Assembly: GCA_964422365.1 (NCBI GenBank)
Contig: CAYRAV010000071.1
Span: forward strand, 1 to 16,580
Direction of reading: 5' to 3'
Source: CAYRAV01 sp964422365
GTDB taxonomy: Bacteria > Bacillota > Clostridia > Lachnospirales > Lachnospiraceae
Length of the DNA: 16,580 nt
Of the stretch, positions 1 through 8,999 are shown piece by piece. Under the pieces are notes generated by a model. The model was not told the DNA's origin. It searched no databases and worked only from the letters and a program-made list of their open reading frames with translations. Positions within the stretch are counted from its first letter, which is position 1. Each line of letters begins with the position of its first letter. The position numbers were made by a program, and so were the translations under genes.

Positions 1-3000
1 TGTTTTACCAAGCTGCTCATATTGGAATTTTGCATTCTGGCAGCTATACATAAAGAAATCAATTAGGTCAGGACAAACCGCTTCTGCACCCTCTGCCTCT
101 AGCAGCTCCACCAGATAGTTATTAGCAGCAGGCAGAAACTTCACCAAAATTTCTCCAACAATTCCAACTCTCGGTTTTTTCATATCTAATAATGGCAATT
201 GGTCAAATTCCTGTATCATACTTTTCACATTTAACTTAAACTTTCTCAAACTTCCCTTTTTCAAGTCTTCTATACAAATATCATGCCATTTCTGATACAG
301 TGCATTTGCAGAATCCTTTTCTTTTTCATATGGTCTCGTCCGATAAAGCACTCTCATAAGAATATCTCCATATACCAGTGCTTGTAATGCTTTATTTACC
401 ATTTGATAACTAATTTTAAATCCCGGATTCTTCTCAATACCTGCACTTAATGAAATAACCGGAATCTGTCCCATTCCTGCCTTCTCTAAAGCTCTTCTAA
501 TAAAACCAATATAGTTAGTAGCACGGCATCCACCGCCTGTCTGTGTAATAACAATTGCCGTTTTGTTTAAATCATATTTTCCTGAAAGCAATGCTTCCAT
601 AAATTGCCCTACCACTAATAAAGATGGATAACAGGCATCATTATTAACATATTTTAAGCCATAATCTAATGCTGTTTTACTATTTGGCAATAATTCTAAG
701 CGATATCCACAAGAAGAGATAGCAGCTACTACAAAATCAAAATGTATTGGTGACATCTGAGGCACTAAAATTGTATATTCTTTTCTCATCTCATCTGTAA
801 ATAATACTCTATGATGTGCTGTATCTACTGTTTTTGCAACAATATTTTTCTTTTCTCTATCCTGTATTGCAGATAGCAGGGAACGAATACGTATTCTTGC
901 GGCTCCTAAATTATTGACTTCATCAATTTTAAGTACAGTATATATTTTTCCTGATTTTGATAAAATATCATTAACCTGATCTGTTGTAACTGCATCTAAT
1001 CCGCAGCCAAAGGAATTTAACTGAATTAATTCTAATCGTGGATTACTCCTTACATAGGAAGCTGCTGCATATAATCTGGAATGATACATCCACTGGTCCA
1101 TTACAATAGTAGGACGATCCACCTTTCCTAGATGTGCAACACTGTCTTCTGTTAAAACTGCTACTCCAAAAGAAGTAATCAGCTCTGGAATCCCGTGGTT
1201 AATTTCTGGATCACAGTGATATGGACGTCCTGCAAGAACAATTCCTTTTTTATCATTATTTTCTAAATATGTAATGACTTCTTCCCCTTTTTTGCGAACA
1301 TCCTCCCTTGCCTTCTGCAGCTCCTGCCATGCAGCATGTACTGCACCTTTTACTTCATTTTCCTCAATCTGGTTCTCTTCTTTAAAAAAAGCAATCAAAC
1401 GCTTTGACAAAATTTCTTCACTTTCAAAAGACATAAAAGGATTCTGATAAGTAATCTGTTTCTCTTTTAAATCCTCTATATTGTTTTTAATATTTTCTCC
1501 ATAAGAAGTAACAATAGGACAATTGTAATGATTATTCGCCCCTTCTGTTTCCTTTCTTTCATAAGGAATACATGGATAGAATATATAATCGATTCCCTGT
1601 TTGATAAGCCACATTACATGACCATGTGCAAGTTTTGCAGGATAACATTCTGACTCACTTGGGATTGATTCAATTCCAAGCTCATACATTTTTCTATTTG
1701 ATGTTGGAGACAATACTACTTTGTACCCTAACTCTGTAAAAAACGTAAACCAAAACGGATAATTTTCATACATATTCAATACACGAGGAATACCTACTGT
1801 TCCTCTATAGGCCTTATCATCTTCTAATGGTGTATAACCGAATACTCTTTTATTCTTATATTCAAATAAATTTGGAATATTATCTTTATTTTTTTCTTTG
1901 CCTATACCACGCTCGCAACGGTTTCCTGATATAAATTGTCTTCCTCCTGTAAAACGATTAATGGTCAATAAACAACTGTTCGTACATCCTTTACAACGTG
2001 CCATGGATGTTTCAAATTTCAAGGCATTGATTTTCTCAATGGAAAGCATTGTTGTTTCACTGCCATCATAATGTTCTCTAGCAATCAATGCTGCACCAAA
2101 AGCACCCATTATCCCGGCAATATCTGGTCGTACAGCTTCGCAGCCTGATATTTTTTCAAAACTTCTTAATACAGCATCATTATAAAATGTGCCCCCTTGT
2201 ACTACAATATGTTCTCCTAAATCCTTAGGGTCTGTTAATTTAATTACCTTTAACAATGCATTCTTTATCACAGAATATGCCAATCCTGACGAAATATCTC
2301 CCACAGATGCACCTTCTTTTTGTGCCTGCTTTACTTTAGAATTCATAAATACAGTACATCTTGAACCTAAATCAACCGGATTTTCTGCCAGCAGTGCTAT
2401 TTGTGCAAAATCCTCTACTTCATAATTTAAAGACTTTGCAAATGTTTCTATAAATGAACCACATCCGGAAGAACAGGCTTCGTTTAACTGTACACCATCT
2501 ACTGTATTATTTTTGATTTTAATACATTTCATATCCTGTCCGCCAATATCCAAAATACAATCCACTTTTGGATCAAAAAATGCAGCTGCATGATAATGTG
2601 CAACGGTTTCTACTTCTCCTTCATCTAATATCAAAGCAGATTTAATTAATGCCTCGCCATATCCAGTTGAACAAGAACGGACTATCCGGGCACTATCTGG
2701 CAGCTTTTCATAAATCTCTTTTATAGCTTTGATAGAAGTTTTTAAAGGACTTCCATTATTATTACTATAGAAAGAATACAATAAAGAACCATCTTCACCT
2801 ACTAAGGCCACCTTTGTTGTTGTAGACCCTGCATCAATTCCTAAAAAACAGTTTCCTTCATACTTTAATAAATCGTCTTTTACAATAGCATGTTTTTGGT
2901 GACGTTTTAAAAATTGATCATACTCCTCCTGATTTTTAAACAATGGCTCCAGTCTTGTAACCTCAAATTCCATTTTAATATTATTTTCTAATAATCCTTC

Positions 3001-3795
3001 CAATTGCTCAAATGTAGTAATTCCTTCTCCTGTTGCATTTAATGCGGAACCTACTGCAGCAAACAAATGGGAATGATCTGGTGCAATGATATGATCTGGT
3101 GTTAATTTTAATGTTCTAACAAATGCTTCTTTTAATTCAGATATAAAATGCAATGGTCCTCCCAAAAATGCAACATTTCCTTTGATGGGTTTTCCACAAG
3201 CCAAACCACTAATGGTCTGATTTACCACTGCCTGCAAAATAGATGCCGCTAAATCCGGCTTTGTTGCACCTTCATTGATTAATGGCTGAATATCTGTTTT
3301 TGCAAATACACCACAACGTGCAGCAATCGGATAAATTGCTTTATAATTCTTTGCATATTCATTTAATCCATCTGCATCTGTTTTTAATAAAGTTGCCATC
3401 TGATCTATGAATGAACCTGTACCACCAGCACAGATACCATTCATACGTTGTTCTATTCCGCCTGTAAAATAAATAATTTTTGCATCTTCTCCACCAAGTT
3501 CAATTGCTACATCTGTCTGAGGTGCATAATCCTTTAAAGCAGTTGATACTGCCACTACTTCTTGTACAAATGGTATACCAAGATGTTTTGAAATAGTAAG
3601 TCCTCCTGAACCTGTAATCATTGGAGAAATTTCCATATTCCCCAATTTTCCATAAGCTCGTTTTACCAGTACCTCTAATGTGGATTGAATATTGGCATAA
3701 TGTCTTTCATAGTCACTAAATACTATATTTTTTTCTTCATCTAATACGGCTATCTTTACTGTTGTAGAACCAATATCGATTCCTAGCGTTTTCAT
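1..3795 (-). CDS. Two-module acyl-CoA dehydratase activase (BadF/HgdC-type ATPase, DUF2229), C-terminus cut by window edge
   Basis: Read on the minus strand, this frame is open from ATG 3795 to base 1, about 1265 codons, so the last part is missing. Two ASKHA ATPase modules follow each other. The first opens with GIDIGSTTVK near residue 5 and has the iron-sulfur cysteine motifs GICAGGTGSF (about 118-127) and ARCGVF (about 158). The second opens with GIDAGSTTTK near 318 and has ACSSGCGSF and SRCTVF. A CKGCTNSC cysteine cluster (about 598) and a DUF2229/2-hydroxyacyl-CoA dehydratase-like part with QTGGGCRA (about 1080) follow. HgdC-type activases use ATP to push an electron from a [4Fe-4S] cluster to a radical dehydratase. 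The giant fused proteins are common in Clostridia, but their substrate is unknown. In-frame starts also exist at 3813 and 3843. The only strong Shine-Dalgarno abuts ATG 3843, so the start is uncertain. Confidence 0.9.
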   Translation of the reverse strand, partial: MKTLGIDIGSTTVKIAVLDEEKNIVFSDYERHYANIQSTLEVLVKRAYGKLGNMEISPMITGSGGLTISKHLGIPFVQEVVAVSTALKDYAPQTDVAIELGGEDAKIIYFTGGIEQRMNGICAGGTGSFIDQMATLLKTDADGLNEYAKNYKAIYPIAARCGVFAKTDIQPLINEGATKPDLAASILQAVVNQTISGLACGKPIKGNVAFLGGPLHFISELKEAFVRTLKLTPDHIIAPDHSHLFAAVGSALNATGEGITTFEQLEGLLENNIKMEFEVTRLEPLFKNQEEYDQFLKRHQKHAIVKDDLLKYEGNCFLGIDAGSTTTKVALVGEDGSLLYSFYSNNNGSPLKTSIKAIKEIYEKLPDSARIVRSCSTGYGEALIKSALILDEGEVETVAHYHAAAFFDPKVDCILDIGGQDMKCIKIKNNTVDGVQLNEACSSGCGSFIETFAKSLNYEVEDFAQIALLAENPVDLGSRCTVFMNSKVKQAQKEGASVGDISSGLAYSVIKNALLKVIKLTDPKDLGEHIVVQGGTFYNDAVLRSFEKISGCEAVRPDIAGIMGAFGAALIAREHYDGSETTMLSIEKINALKFETSMARCKGCTNSCLLTINRFTGGRQFISGNRCERGIGKEKNKDNIPNLFEYKNKRVFGYTPLEDDKAYRGTVGIPRVLNMYENYPFWFTFFTELGYKVVLSPTSNRKMYELGIESIPSESECYPAKLAHGHVMWLIKQGIDYIFYPCIPYERKETEGANNHYNCPIVTSYGENIKNNIEDLKEKQITYQNPFMSFESEEILSKRLIAFFKEENQIEENEVKGAVHAAWQELQKAREDVRKKGEEVITYLENNDKKGIVLAGRPYHCDPEINHGIPELITSFGVAVLTEDSVAHLGKVDRPTIVMDQWMYHSRLYAAASYVRSNPRLELIQLNSFGCGLDAVTTDQVNDILSKSGKIYTVLKIDEVNNLGAARIRIRSLLSAIQDREKKNIVAKTVDTAHHRVLFTDEMRKEYTILVPQMSPIHFDFVVAAISSCGYRLELLPNSKTALDYGLKYVNNDACYPSLLVVGQFMEALLSGKYDLNKTAIVITQTGGGCRATNYIGFIRRALEKAGMGQIPVISLSAGIEKNPGFKISYQMVNKALQALVYGDILMRVLYRTRPYEKEKDSANALYQKWHDICIEDLKKGSLRKFKLNVKSMIQEFDQLPLLDMKKPRVGIVGEILVKFLPAANNYLVELLEAEGAEAVCPDLIDFFMYSCQNAKFQYEQLGKT

Positions 3796-3883
3796 ATGTA
3801 TATATTTTTTCATGTCAATTTTCAAGCAGCTATCTGCTGTCATGCCTCCTTTTCTTATATTGAAGCAAAACACTCTAACAGCC

Positions 3884-3912
3884 ATTATACGACACAACAA
3901 TCATCTGTGCAA
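3884..3912 (-). promoter_or_regulatory. Sigma-A promoter of the activase gene
   Basis: On the minus strand, TTGCAC (3912-3907) and a perfect TATAAT (3889-3884) are separated by 17 bases. Transcription would start near 3877, giving a leader of about 35-80 nt depending on the start codon. The match is seen directly; use of the promoter is inferred. Confidence 0.7.
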
Positions 3913-3987
3913 GAAAGAAAGATGAAAGTTTATTAAATTTTAGGATTTTTGTTCACACCTTCCATCTTCTGGAATATAGTAATAAAA

Positions 3988-4494
3988 ATGCCACTTTTAG
4001 AAAGCTGTGATTTTGTGAAAAAATATGACTATTGTAATGGAATTGTACATTCAGTGCAAAATGGTGATACCTTATATACATTGAGTCGGCAATATGATAT
4101 TCCTCTTGCCCTTTTACTTCGTGCCAATCCCTATGTAGATATCTATAACATGCAGGTAGGTGATGAGATATGTATTCCTTTTGATTTCTTAACACCTCCT
4201 GAGGGAACGCTTCCAACCCCAACACCGCCCGAAGAAACACTTCCAACTCCAACACCTCCTGAAATGCCAAACAGACCTCCTATGACAACCCCTGGCACCC
4301 CTTCTTCTGGTTCCTGCAATAATAAACTTTTCTATGTAGTAAAAGAAAATGATTCTTTGGCCTCTATATTAAACTATTTTGATTTAAAATTAGAAGACTT
4401 ATTAAAATGCAATTCGATGGAAAATATTAAACTACTTCCAGGTAATCGTATCCAAATTACATTAACAGAAAATGTCAAAAATGACACTAAATAA
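3988..4494 (+). CDS. Small protein with two LysM domains and a proline-rich linker
   Basis: This 168-residue protein has a LysM-like module at about 20-64 (VHSVQNGDTLYTLSRQY, ending QVGDEICIPF). A Pro/Thr/Glu linker (about 69-105) follows, then a second, weaker LysM at about 115-158 (YVVKENDSLASILNYF, PGNRIQITL). LysM modules bind N-acetylglucosamine polymers such as peptidoglycan. No signal peptide or membrane segment is visible. In Clostridia such leaderless LysM proteins are often spore-coat or spore-envelope proteins, but that role is only inferred here. An upstream TTG at 3949, behind a weak AGGA, would add 13 residues. I prefer ATG 3988 because the protein then starts close to the LysM module. 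It is the only plus-strand gene in the window. Confidence 0.75.
   Translation: MPLLESCDFVKKYDYCNGIVHSVQNGDTLYTLSRQYDIPLALLLRANPYVDIYNMQVGDEICIPFDFLTPPEGTLPTPTPPEETLPTPTPPEMPNRPPMTTPGTPSSGSCNNKLFYVVKENDSLASILNYFDLKLEDLLKCNSMENIKLLPGNRIQITLTENVKNDTK
4192..4260 (+). repeat. 30-bp tandem repeat in the LysM linker (two copies plus a partial third)
   Basis: Units at 4192-4221 and 4222-4251 encode TPPEGTLPTP and TPPEETLPTP, and 4252-4260 begins a third (TPPE). Copies differ at several bases, so the duplication is not very recent. The unit gives an extended proline-rich spacer between the LysM modules. Confidence 0.75.
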
Positions 4495-4500
4495 TAAAGC

Positions 4501-4542
4501 AGCCTCTGATATACAACTCTATTAGATTGTATACCAGAGGCT
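4501..4542. terminator. Bidirectional stem-loop terminator between convergent genes
   Basis: Arms 4501-4516 and 4527-4542 pair over 16 positions with one A/C mismatch, around a 10-nt loop. The element lies 7 bp after the LysM stop codon and downstream of the Na/Pi transporter. Minus-strand transcripts meet a U-rich tract (GCTTTATTATTT) right after the stem. The plus side lacks a good U-run, so termination is likely stronger for the minus strand. Confidence 0.75.
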
Positions 4543-4673
4543 CTCTGCCCATTCATTATTTCTTTCTCTTTTGTTTCTATCACACAAACGTAACAAACTA
4601 TTTTTATTTAGCCATACCATTCATAAATTTCTATAATCTACACTTTGAACAAAGAAATATGAATTAGCTGGTC

Positions 4674-6353
4674 CTATACCTCATCTTGCACATAACCAGC
4701 AATATTCAATGCATGATCTGAAATACGCTCTAAATTACCAATCACATCTAAAAAAATTACACTTGTCTCTACTGTACACTCTTTGGTAGATAACCGCTGC
4801 AAATGTTTCTCATGTAGTTCCTCTTCTAACTCATCTACTTTATCTTCACATTTTGTTACAGTACGAACACATTCCAGACTTTCTTTTTCTCTTGCTTCAA
4901 TCGCATACTTCACAGAATTGGTTGCTTCCCCCATAATAACTTTTAGATCTTCAGAAGCAGTTTTAGAAAACACAGCATTCTGATTGATTTTTTCTTCGGC
5001 CAATTCTGCTAAATTTTCGCTGTGGTCACCAATTCTCTCAATATCATTAATGGTATATAAGAGATTTTTTACCACAAAATGCTGATTTTCTGTTAATGCA
5101 AGATTATCAATTTTCACAAGATATGTTGTAAGTAATTTTGTAAACTCATTAATCAGGCTTTCATTCTGAAAAACCTGTTTTGCCTTATCTGCATCATTAG
5201 TTAAAACTGCTGACATGGCACTTTTTGCATTTTCTAAAGTGAATTTTCCCATATGCACTACTTCATGGATTGCCGCTTCTACAGCAAAAGATGGACTTTC
5301 TAACATTCTTTCGTCTAAATGACTCTTTACTTCTGTCAAGAAATCCTCATCATCTTCCTCTTCTTTATTATCTTTAATGATAACTTCTGATAATTTTACC
5401 AAATAATCTGCAAATGGGAATAAAAGAATTGTATTTGCAAGATTAAATATTGTATGGAACACAGATATTTGGAAACTGCTAACAGAACTTGTTGCAAATC
5501 CTTTGTTAACCAAAAATATAATCCACATAGCAACACCAAATATAACAGCACCTACCACATTGAAAATCAAATGAATAATAGATGCCCTTTTGGCTGTCTT
5601 ATGTGTACCAATTCCTGATAAAACCGCAGTCACACAAGTACCAATATTCTGTCCTAATGTAATAAATACTGCTGCCTGCCAGTTAACCAGATTGTTCATT
5701 GCCAGAGTTTGTAAAATACCCACAGAGGCAGATGAGCTTTGTATCAATGCAGTTACCACTGCACCTACAAGAATACCTAAAACAGGGTTTCCTCCTAATA
5801 TTTGAAATGCTTTTAAAAAGACTGGAGAATCACTATATGGTTTTACGGAACTTGACATAAAATTCAAACCAATAAACAATACTCCAAAACCAACTAAAAT
5901 CTCTCCTATTTCCTTTTTCTTTTCCTTCTTGGCAAACATTAGTAAAAATGCACCAATCCCTATGAATAATGGTGCATAAAATTCTGGTTTTAAAACAGAC
6001 ATTAGTATGTTCCCATCTCCACTAATTGCACTCATGGATACTAGCCAGCTGGTAATAGTTGTACCAATATTAGCTCCCATAATTACTCCAACTGCCTGTG
6101 TCAAATTCAAAATTTCTGCATTTACAAATCCAACTACCATTACTGTAGTAGCAGAACTACTTTGAATAATAGCAGTAATTAAAGCTCCCACTACAACTCC
6201 CAGCAATCTGTTATTTGTCAAAAAACCCAATAACTGTTTCATTTTATTGCCTGCTGTTTTTTGTAATCCAGTTGCCATAATATTCATGCCATACAAAAAC
6301 ATCCCCAAACCGCCAGCAAACTCAAACAGCATCTTCACGTCATTAAGCGACAT
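4674..6353 (-). CDS. Na+/phosphate cotransporter family protein with C-terminal PhoU-like domain
   Basis: This 559-residue membrane protein has the two inverted NaPi-II repeats marked by QSSSATT (64-70) and QSSSASVG (205-212), with many hydrophobic helices over about residues 8-330. The C-terminal half (about 345-559) is soluble and helical. It has PhoU-like segments such as NDIERIGDHSENLAEL and GNLERISDHALNIAGY. The family (NptA/YjbB type) moves inorganic phosphate together with sodium; bacterial YjbB members can export phosphate. ATG 6353 has an excellent site, AGGAGGAAAA. It starts 29 bp after the glgA stop with no terminator between, so it is probably co-transcribed with glgA. Confidence 0.93.
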   Translation of the reverse strand: MSLNDVKMLFEFAGGLGMFLYGMNIMATGLQKTAGNKMKQLLGFLTNNRLLGVVVGALITAIIQSSSATTVMVVGFVNAEILNLTQAVGVIMGANIGTTITSWLVSMSAISGDGNILMSVLKPEFYAPLFIGIGAFLLMFAKKEKKKEIGEILVGFGVLFIGLNFMSSSVKPYSDSPVFLKAFQILGGNPVLGILVGAVVTALIQSSSASVGILQTLAMNNLVNWQAAVFITLGQNIGTCVTAVLSGIGTHKTAKRASIIHLIFNVVGAVIFGVAMWIIFLVNKGFATSSVSSFQISVFHTIFNLANTILLFPFADYLVKLSEVIIKDNKEEEDDEDFLTEVKSHLDERMLESPSFAVEAAIHEVVHMGKFTLENAKSAMSAVLTNDADKAKQVFQNESLINEFTKLLTTYLVKIDNLALTENQHFVVKNLLYTINDIERIGDHSENLAELAEEKINQNAVFSKTASEDLKVIMGEATNSVKYAIEAREKESLECVRTVTKCEDKVDELEEELHEKHLQRLSTKECTVETSVIFLDVIGNLERISDHALNIAGYVQDEV

Positions 6354-6382
6354 CGTATTTTCCTCCTACATGCAGAACTCTT

Positions 6383-7834
6383 TTACCAACTCATAATCCA
6401 TCGATACAAATCTGCATAACTGATTGCTGATTTTTTCCATGAAAAATCTGCTGCCATACCTCTATCAACCATTCTGTTCCAATAATTTCTGTGTTCATAA
6501 TATACTTTCTTCGCATAATTAATAGTGTTCAGCATTTCATGAGCATTATAATTAGAGAACGAAAAACCTGTTCCAGTTCCAGCAAATTCATTATAAGGTT
6601 CTACTGTGTCTTTTAACCCGCCTGTTTCTCTTACAATTGGCACAGTTCCATAACGCAGTGCAATTAACTGTGTTAATCCACAAGGCTCAAATCGAGAAGG
6701 CATTAAAATTGCATCTGCGGACGCATATAATTTATTGGCACGTTCATTAGAAAAGAATATATTGGCAGATACCCTATCCGGAAAACGCCACTGATAGTGT
6801 CGGAATAAGTTTTCATATTGTGCATCACCCGTTCCAATTACAACAAAATGCACATTTGGGTCTACAATCTGTTCCATTACACATGCAACTAAATCCAGTC
6901 CTTTTTGATCTGTTAAACGTGAAATAATACCAATCATAAATTTTTTCTCGTCAACTGGCAGACCTAATTCCTGCTGCAATGCTTTTTTATTTATCCCTTT
7001 TACTTTTCTAAAAGTTTTTGCATTATAATTTGCGACCAAGTGAATATCTGTTTCCGGATTATACATATCATAATCAATACCATTAACAATTCCACAGAAA
7101 GAATGATTTTTCTGTCTTAAAACGCCATCTAATCCTTCACCATAATAACTTGTCTGGACTTCACCTGCATATGTGTTACTAACCGTTGTCACATAATCAG
7201 CATACACAATTCCGCCCTTTAACATATTGGCATCACGTTTATATTCCATTCCACCTGGTGTAAATACATAAGCTGGCAATCCGGTAAACTTCTGCATTGT
7301 CTCTACATCCCATATTCCTTGGAATTTTAAATTATGGATTGTCATAATTACTTTTGTATTCCAAAAAAATCCATGTGTCTTAAACACTGTCTTAAGATAT
7401 ACCGGAACTAATGCAGCCTGCCAGTCATGACAATGAATAATATCAGGATGAAAATTCACAACTGGTAAAATAGCAAGTGCCGCTTTACTGAAATAGCAAA
7501 ATTTCTCAATATCCCACAATAAGTCACCATATGGTCTTCCGCCACCAAAATAATGCTCATTATCAATAAAATAATATGTGATTCCATCTAATTCATATGT
7601 CATAATTCCAACATAAACACTTGGTTTATGCAATCCCATATCCATATAAAAATGATGTACATAATGAAATTGTCTGCGGAATTCCCAAGGTATACACATA
7701 TAATTTGGTATAATAACCCTAACATCAAATTCCTCTTTTGGAAATGCTTTTGGCAATGAACCTACTACATCTGCCAATCCTCCTGTTTTAATAAATGGTA
7801 CACTTTCAGATGCAACAAATAAAATATTTCTCAT
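6383..7834 (-). CDS. glgA: Glycogen synthase (ADP-glucose, GT5 family)
   Basis: GlgA adds glucose from ADP-glucose to a growing alpha-1,4-glucan chain in the cytoplasm. The 483-residue length is typical. The N-terminal Rossmann domain carries the ADP-glucose-binding KTGGLADV (16-23) and HDWQAALVP (about 136). The C-terminal domain has SRLTDQKG (about 305-312) and the retaining glycosyltransferase motif PSRFEPCGLTQL (379-390), with E384 as the conserved acid. ATG 7834 follows a GGGAAGGA ribosome binding site. No other glg gene is in the window. The Na/Pi transporter follows 29 bp downstream, so the pair probably forms one transcript. Confidence 0.96.
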   Translation of the reverse strand: MRNILFVASESVPFIKTGGLADVVGSLPKAFPKEEFDVRVIIPNYMCIPWEFRRQFHYVHHFYMDMGLHKPSVYVGIMTYELDGITYYFIDNEHYFGGGRPYGDLLWDIEKFCYFSKAALAILPVVNFHPDIIHCHDWQAALVPVYLKTVFKTHGFFWNTKVIMTIHNLKFQGIWDVETMQKFTGLPAYVFTPGGMEYKRDANMLKGGIVYADYVTTVSNTYAGEVQTSYYGEGLDGVLRQKNHSFCGIVNGIDYDMYNPETDIHLVANYNAKTFRKVKGINKKALQQELGLPVDEKKFMIGIISRLTDQKGLDLVACVMEQIVDPNVHFVVIGTGDAQYENLFRHYQWRFPDRVSANIFFSNERANKLYASADAILMPSRFEPCGLTQLIALRYGTVPIVRETGGLKDTVEPYNEFAGTGTGFSFSNYNAHEMLNTINYAKKVYYEHRNYWNRMVDRGMAADFSWKKSAISYADLYRWIMSW

Positions 7835-7922
7835 ACTACTATCCTTCCCTTATCCCGCTGTATTATACAGCATAATCCCATTTCAACTAACATACCAACT
7901 TAAAACTAAATCAACGTTTTCA

Positions 7923-7951
7923 ATCATATCACTTTTTTTATACTTTTTCAA
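7923..7951 (-). promoter_or_regulatory. Sigma-A promoter of glgA
   Basis: TTGAAA (7951-7946) and TATGAT (7928-7923) are exactly 17 bases apart on the minus strand. The predicted start near 7916 gives a leader of about 80 nt before ATG 7834. The rest of 7835-8065 shows no gene. Confidence 0.65.
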
Positions 7952-8065
7952 CCATTTGCAGTCAAAAACATTATTTCAAAATAACAGTTTTGCATGGCTA
8001 AATTGTTACACTTCAAGTAATCAAAACATACAACATTCATCTCTTGCAAGCTGTTTTTATAAAAT

Positions 8066-8743
8066 TTATATATTTTCAATTTGCCAATCAATCGGATCTA
8101 TTCCATTTTCCTCCAGAAATGCATTAGCTTTACTGAAATGTCTACAGCCAAAAAAGCCTCTATATGCTGACAACGGACTAGGATGTGGAGCTTCTAATAC
8201 AAGATGTTTTGGATTTGTCAGCATTTTTTTCTTACTTTGTGCAGGTTTTCCCCACAAAAAATATACAATTGGCCTATCTTGTGCATTAACTGCCTGTATT
8301 ACTGCATCTGTAAACTGTTCCCATCCTTTTCCCTGATGAGAATTTGCTTGATGCGCACGGACAGTAAGTACTGTATTTAGTAATAATACACCCTGATCTG
8401 CCCATTTTTTTAAATATCCATTATTGGGAATATAGCATCCACAATCTTCATTTAGTTCTTTATATATATTCTGCAAAGATGGTGGAATATCCTTTTGCTG
8501 TGGTAAAACCGAAAAACTAAGACCATGAGCCTGATTGACATTATGGTATGGATCCTGTCCTAGCAACAGAACCTTTACTTTACTTAAAGGTGTAAAATGA
8601 AAGGCATTAAAAATATCATCTGATGGCGGGTACACAACTGTTTTACTATACTCTTCTTTTACAAATTCATATAATTGCTTATAATAATCTTTTTTAAATT
8701 CTTCCTGTATAGATTGTAACCAATCGTTTTGAATCATTGCCAT
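8066..8743 (-). CDS. ung: Uracil-DNA glycosylase, family 1
   Basis: Ung removes uracil from DNA as the first step of base excision repair. The 225 residues contain the family-1 water-activating motif GQDPYH (62-67, D64 catalytic), the conserved LLN (121-123) and the minor-groove loop HPSPLSAYRG (187-196). Length is typical for the family. I chose ATG 8743 because GGTGGGGGA lies about 7 bases upstream; an in-frame GTG at 8758 would put that site inside the gene. It looks monocistronic: glgA downstream has its own promoter, and hisF upstream ends 256 bp away. Confidence 0.95.
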   Translation of the reverse strand: MAMIQNDWLQSIQEEFKKDYYKQLYEFVKEEYSKTVVYPPSDDIFNAFHFTPLSKVKVLLLGQDPYHNVNQAHGLSFSVLPQQKDIPPSLQNIYKELNEDCGCYIPNNGYLKKWADQGVLLLNTVLTVRAHQANSHQGKGWEQFTDAVIQAVNAQDRPIVYFLWGKPAQSKKKMLTNPKHLVLEAPHPSPLSAYRGFFGCRHFSKANAFLEENGIDPIDWQIENI

Positions 8744-8915
8744 ACTAGCATCCCCCACCTATCTGTATAAAAATAACTAACACTCTGCCTATTGCAACAT
8801 TTTGTATCTTATAAAAATGAACCATCAAAATCTGTTACTCTTTCTGAATAGTTAAATTGTAACTAAATCTACTACTTATTCTTTCCAGAATACATCTAGA
8901 AATTCATGTAAAATA

Positions 8916-8933
8916 CTCTAACTGCCATCAGAG
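8916..8933 (-). terminator. Weak candidate terminator after hisF
   Basis: On the minus strand CTCTGA and TTAGAG pair over 6 bp (including a G-U) around a TGGCAG loop, followed by TATTTT. It lies about 65 bp past the hisF stop. The stem is short, so confidence is low. The surrounding 8744-8999 shows no gene. Confidence 0.3.
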
Positions 8934-8999
8934 ATAAAATATTCAAATTACCTTAACACCTAATTGCTTTTCTGTCAAAAATCCTACTAATAAAAACAA

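Noticed and set aside
7956..8336. Plus-strand frame opposite the 3' part of ung
   Set aside because: Most of it is antisense to the conserved HPSP and LWG segments of ung, and it starts without a ribosome binding site.
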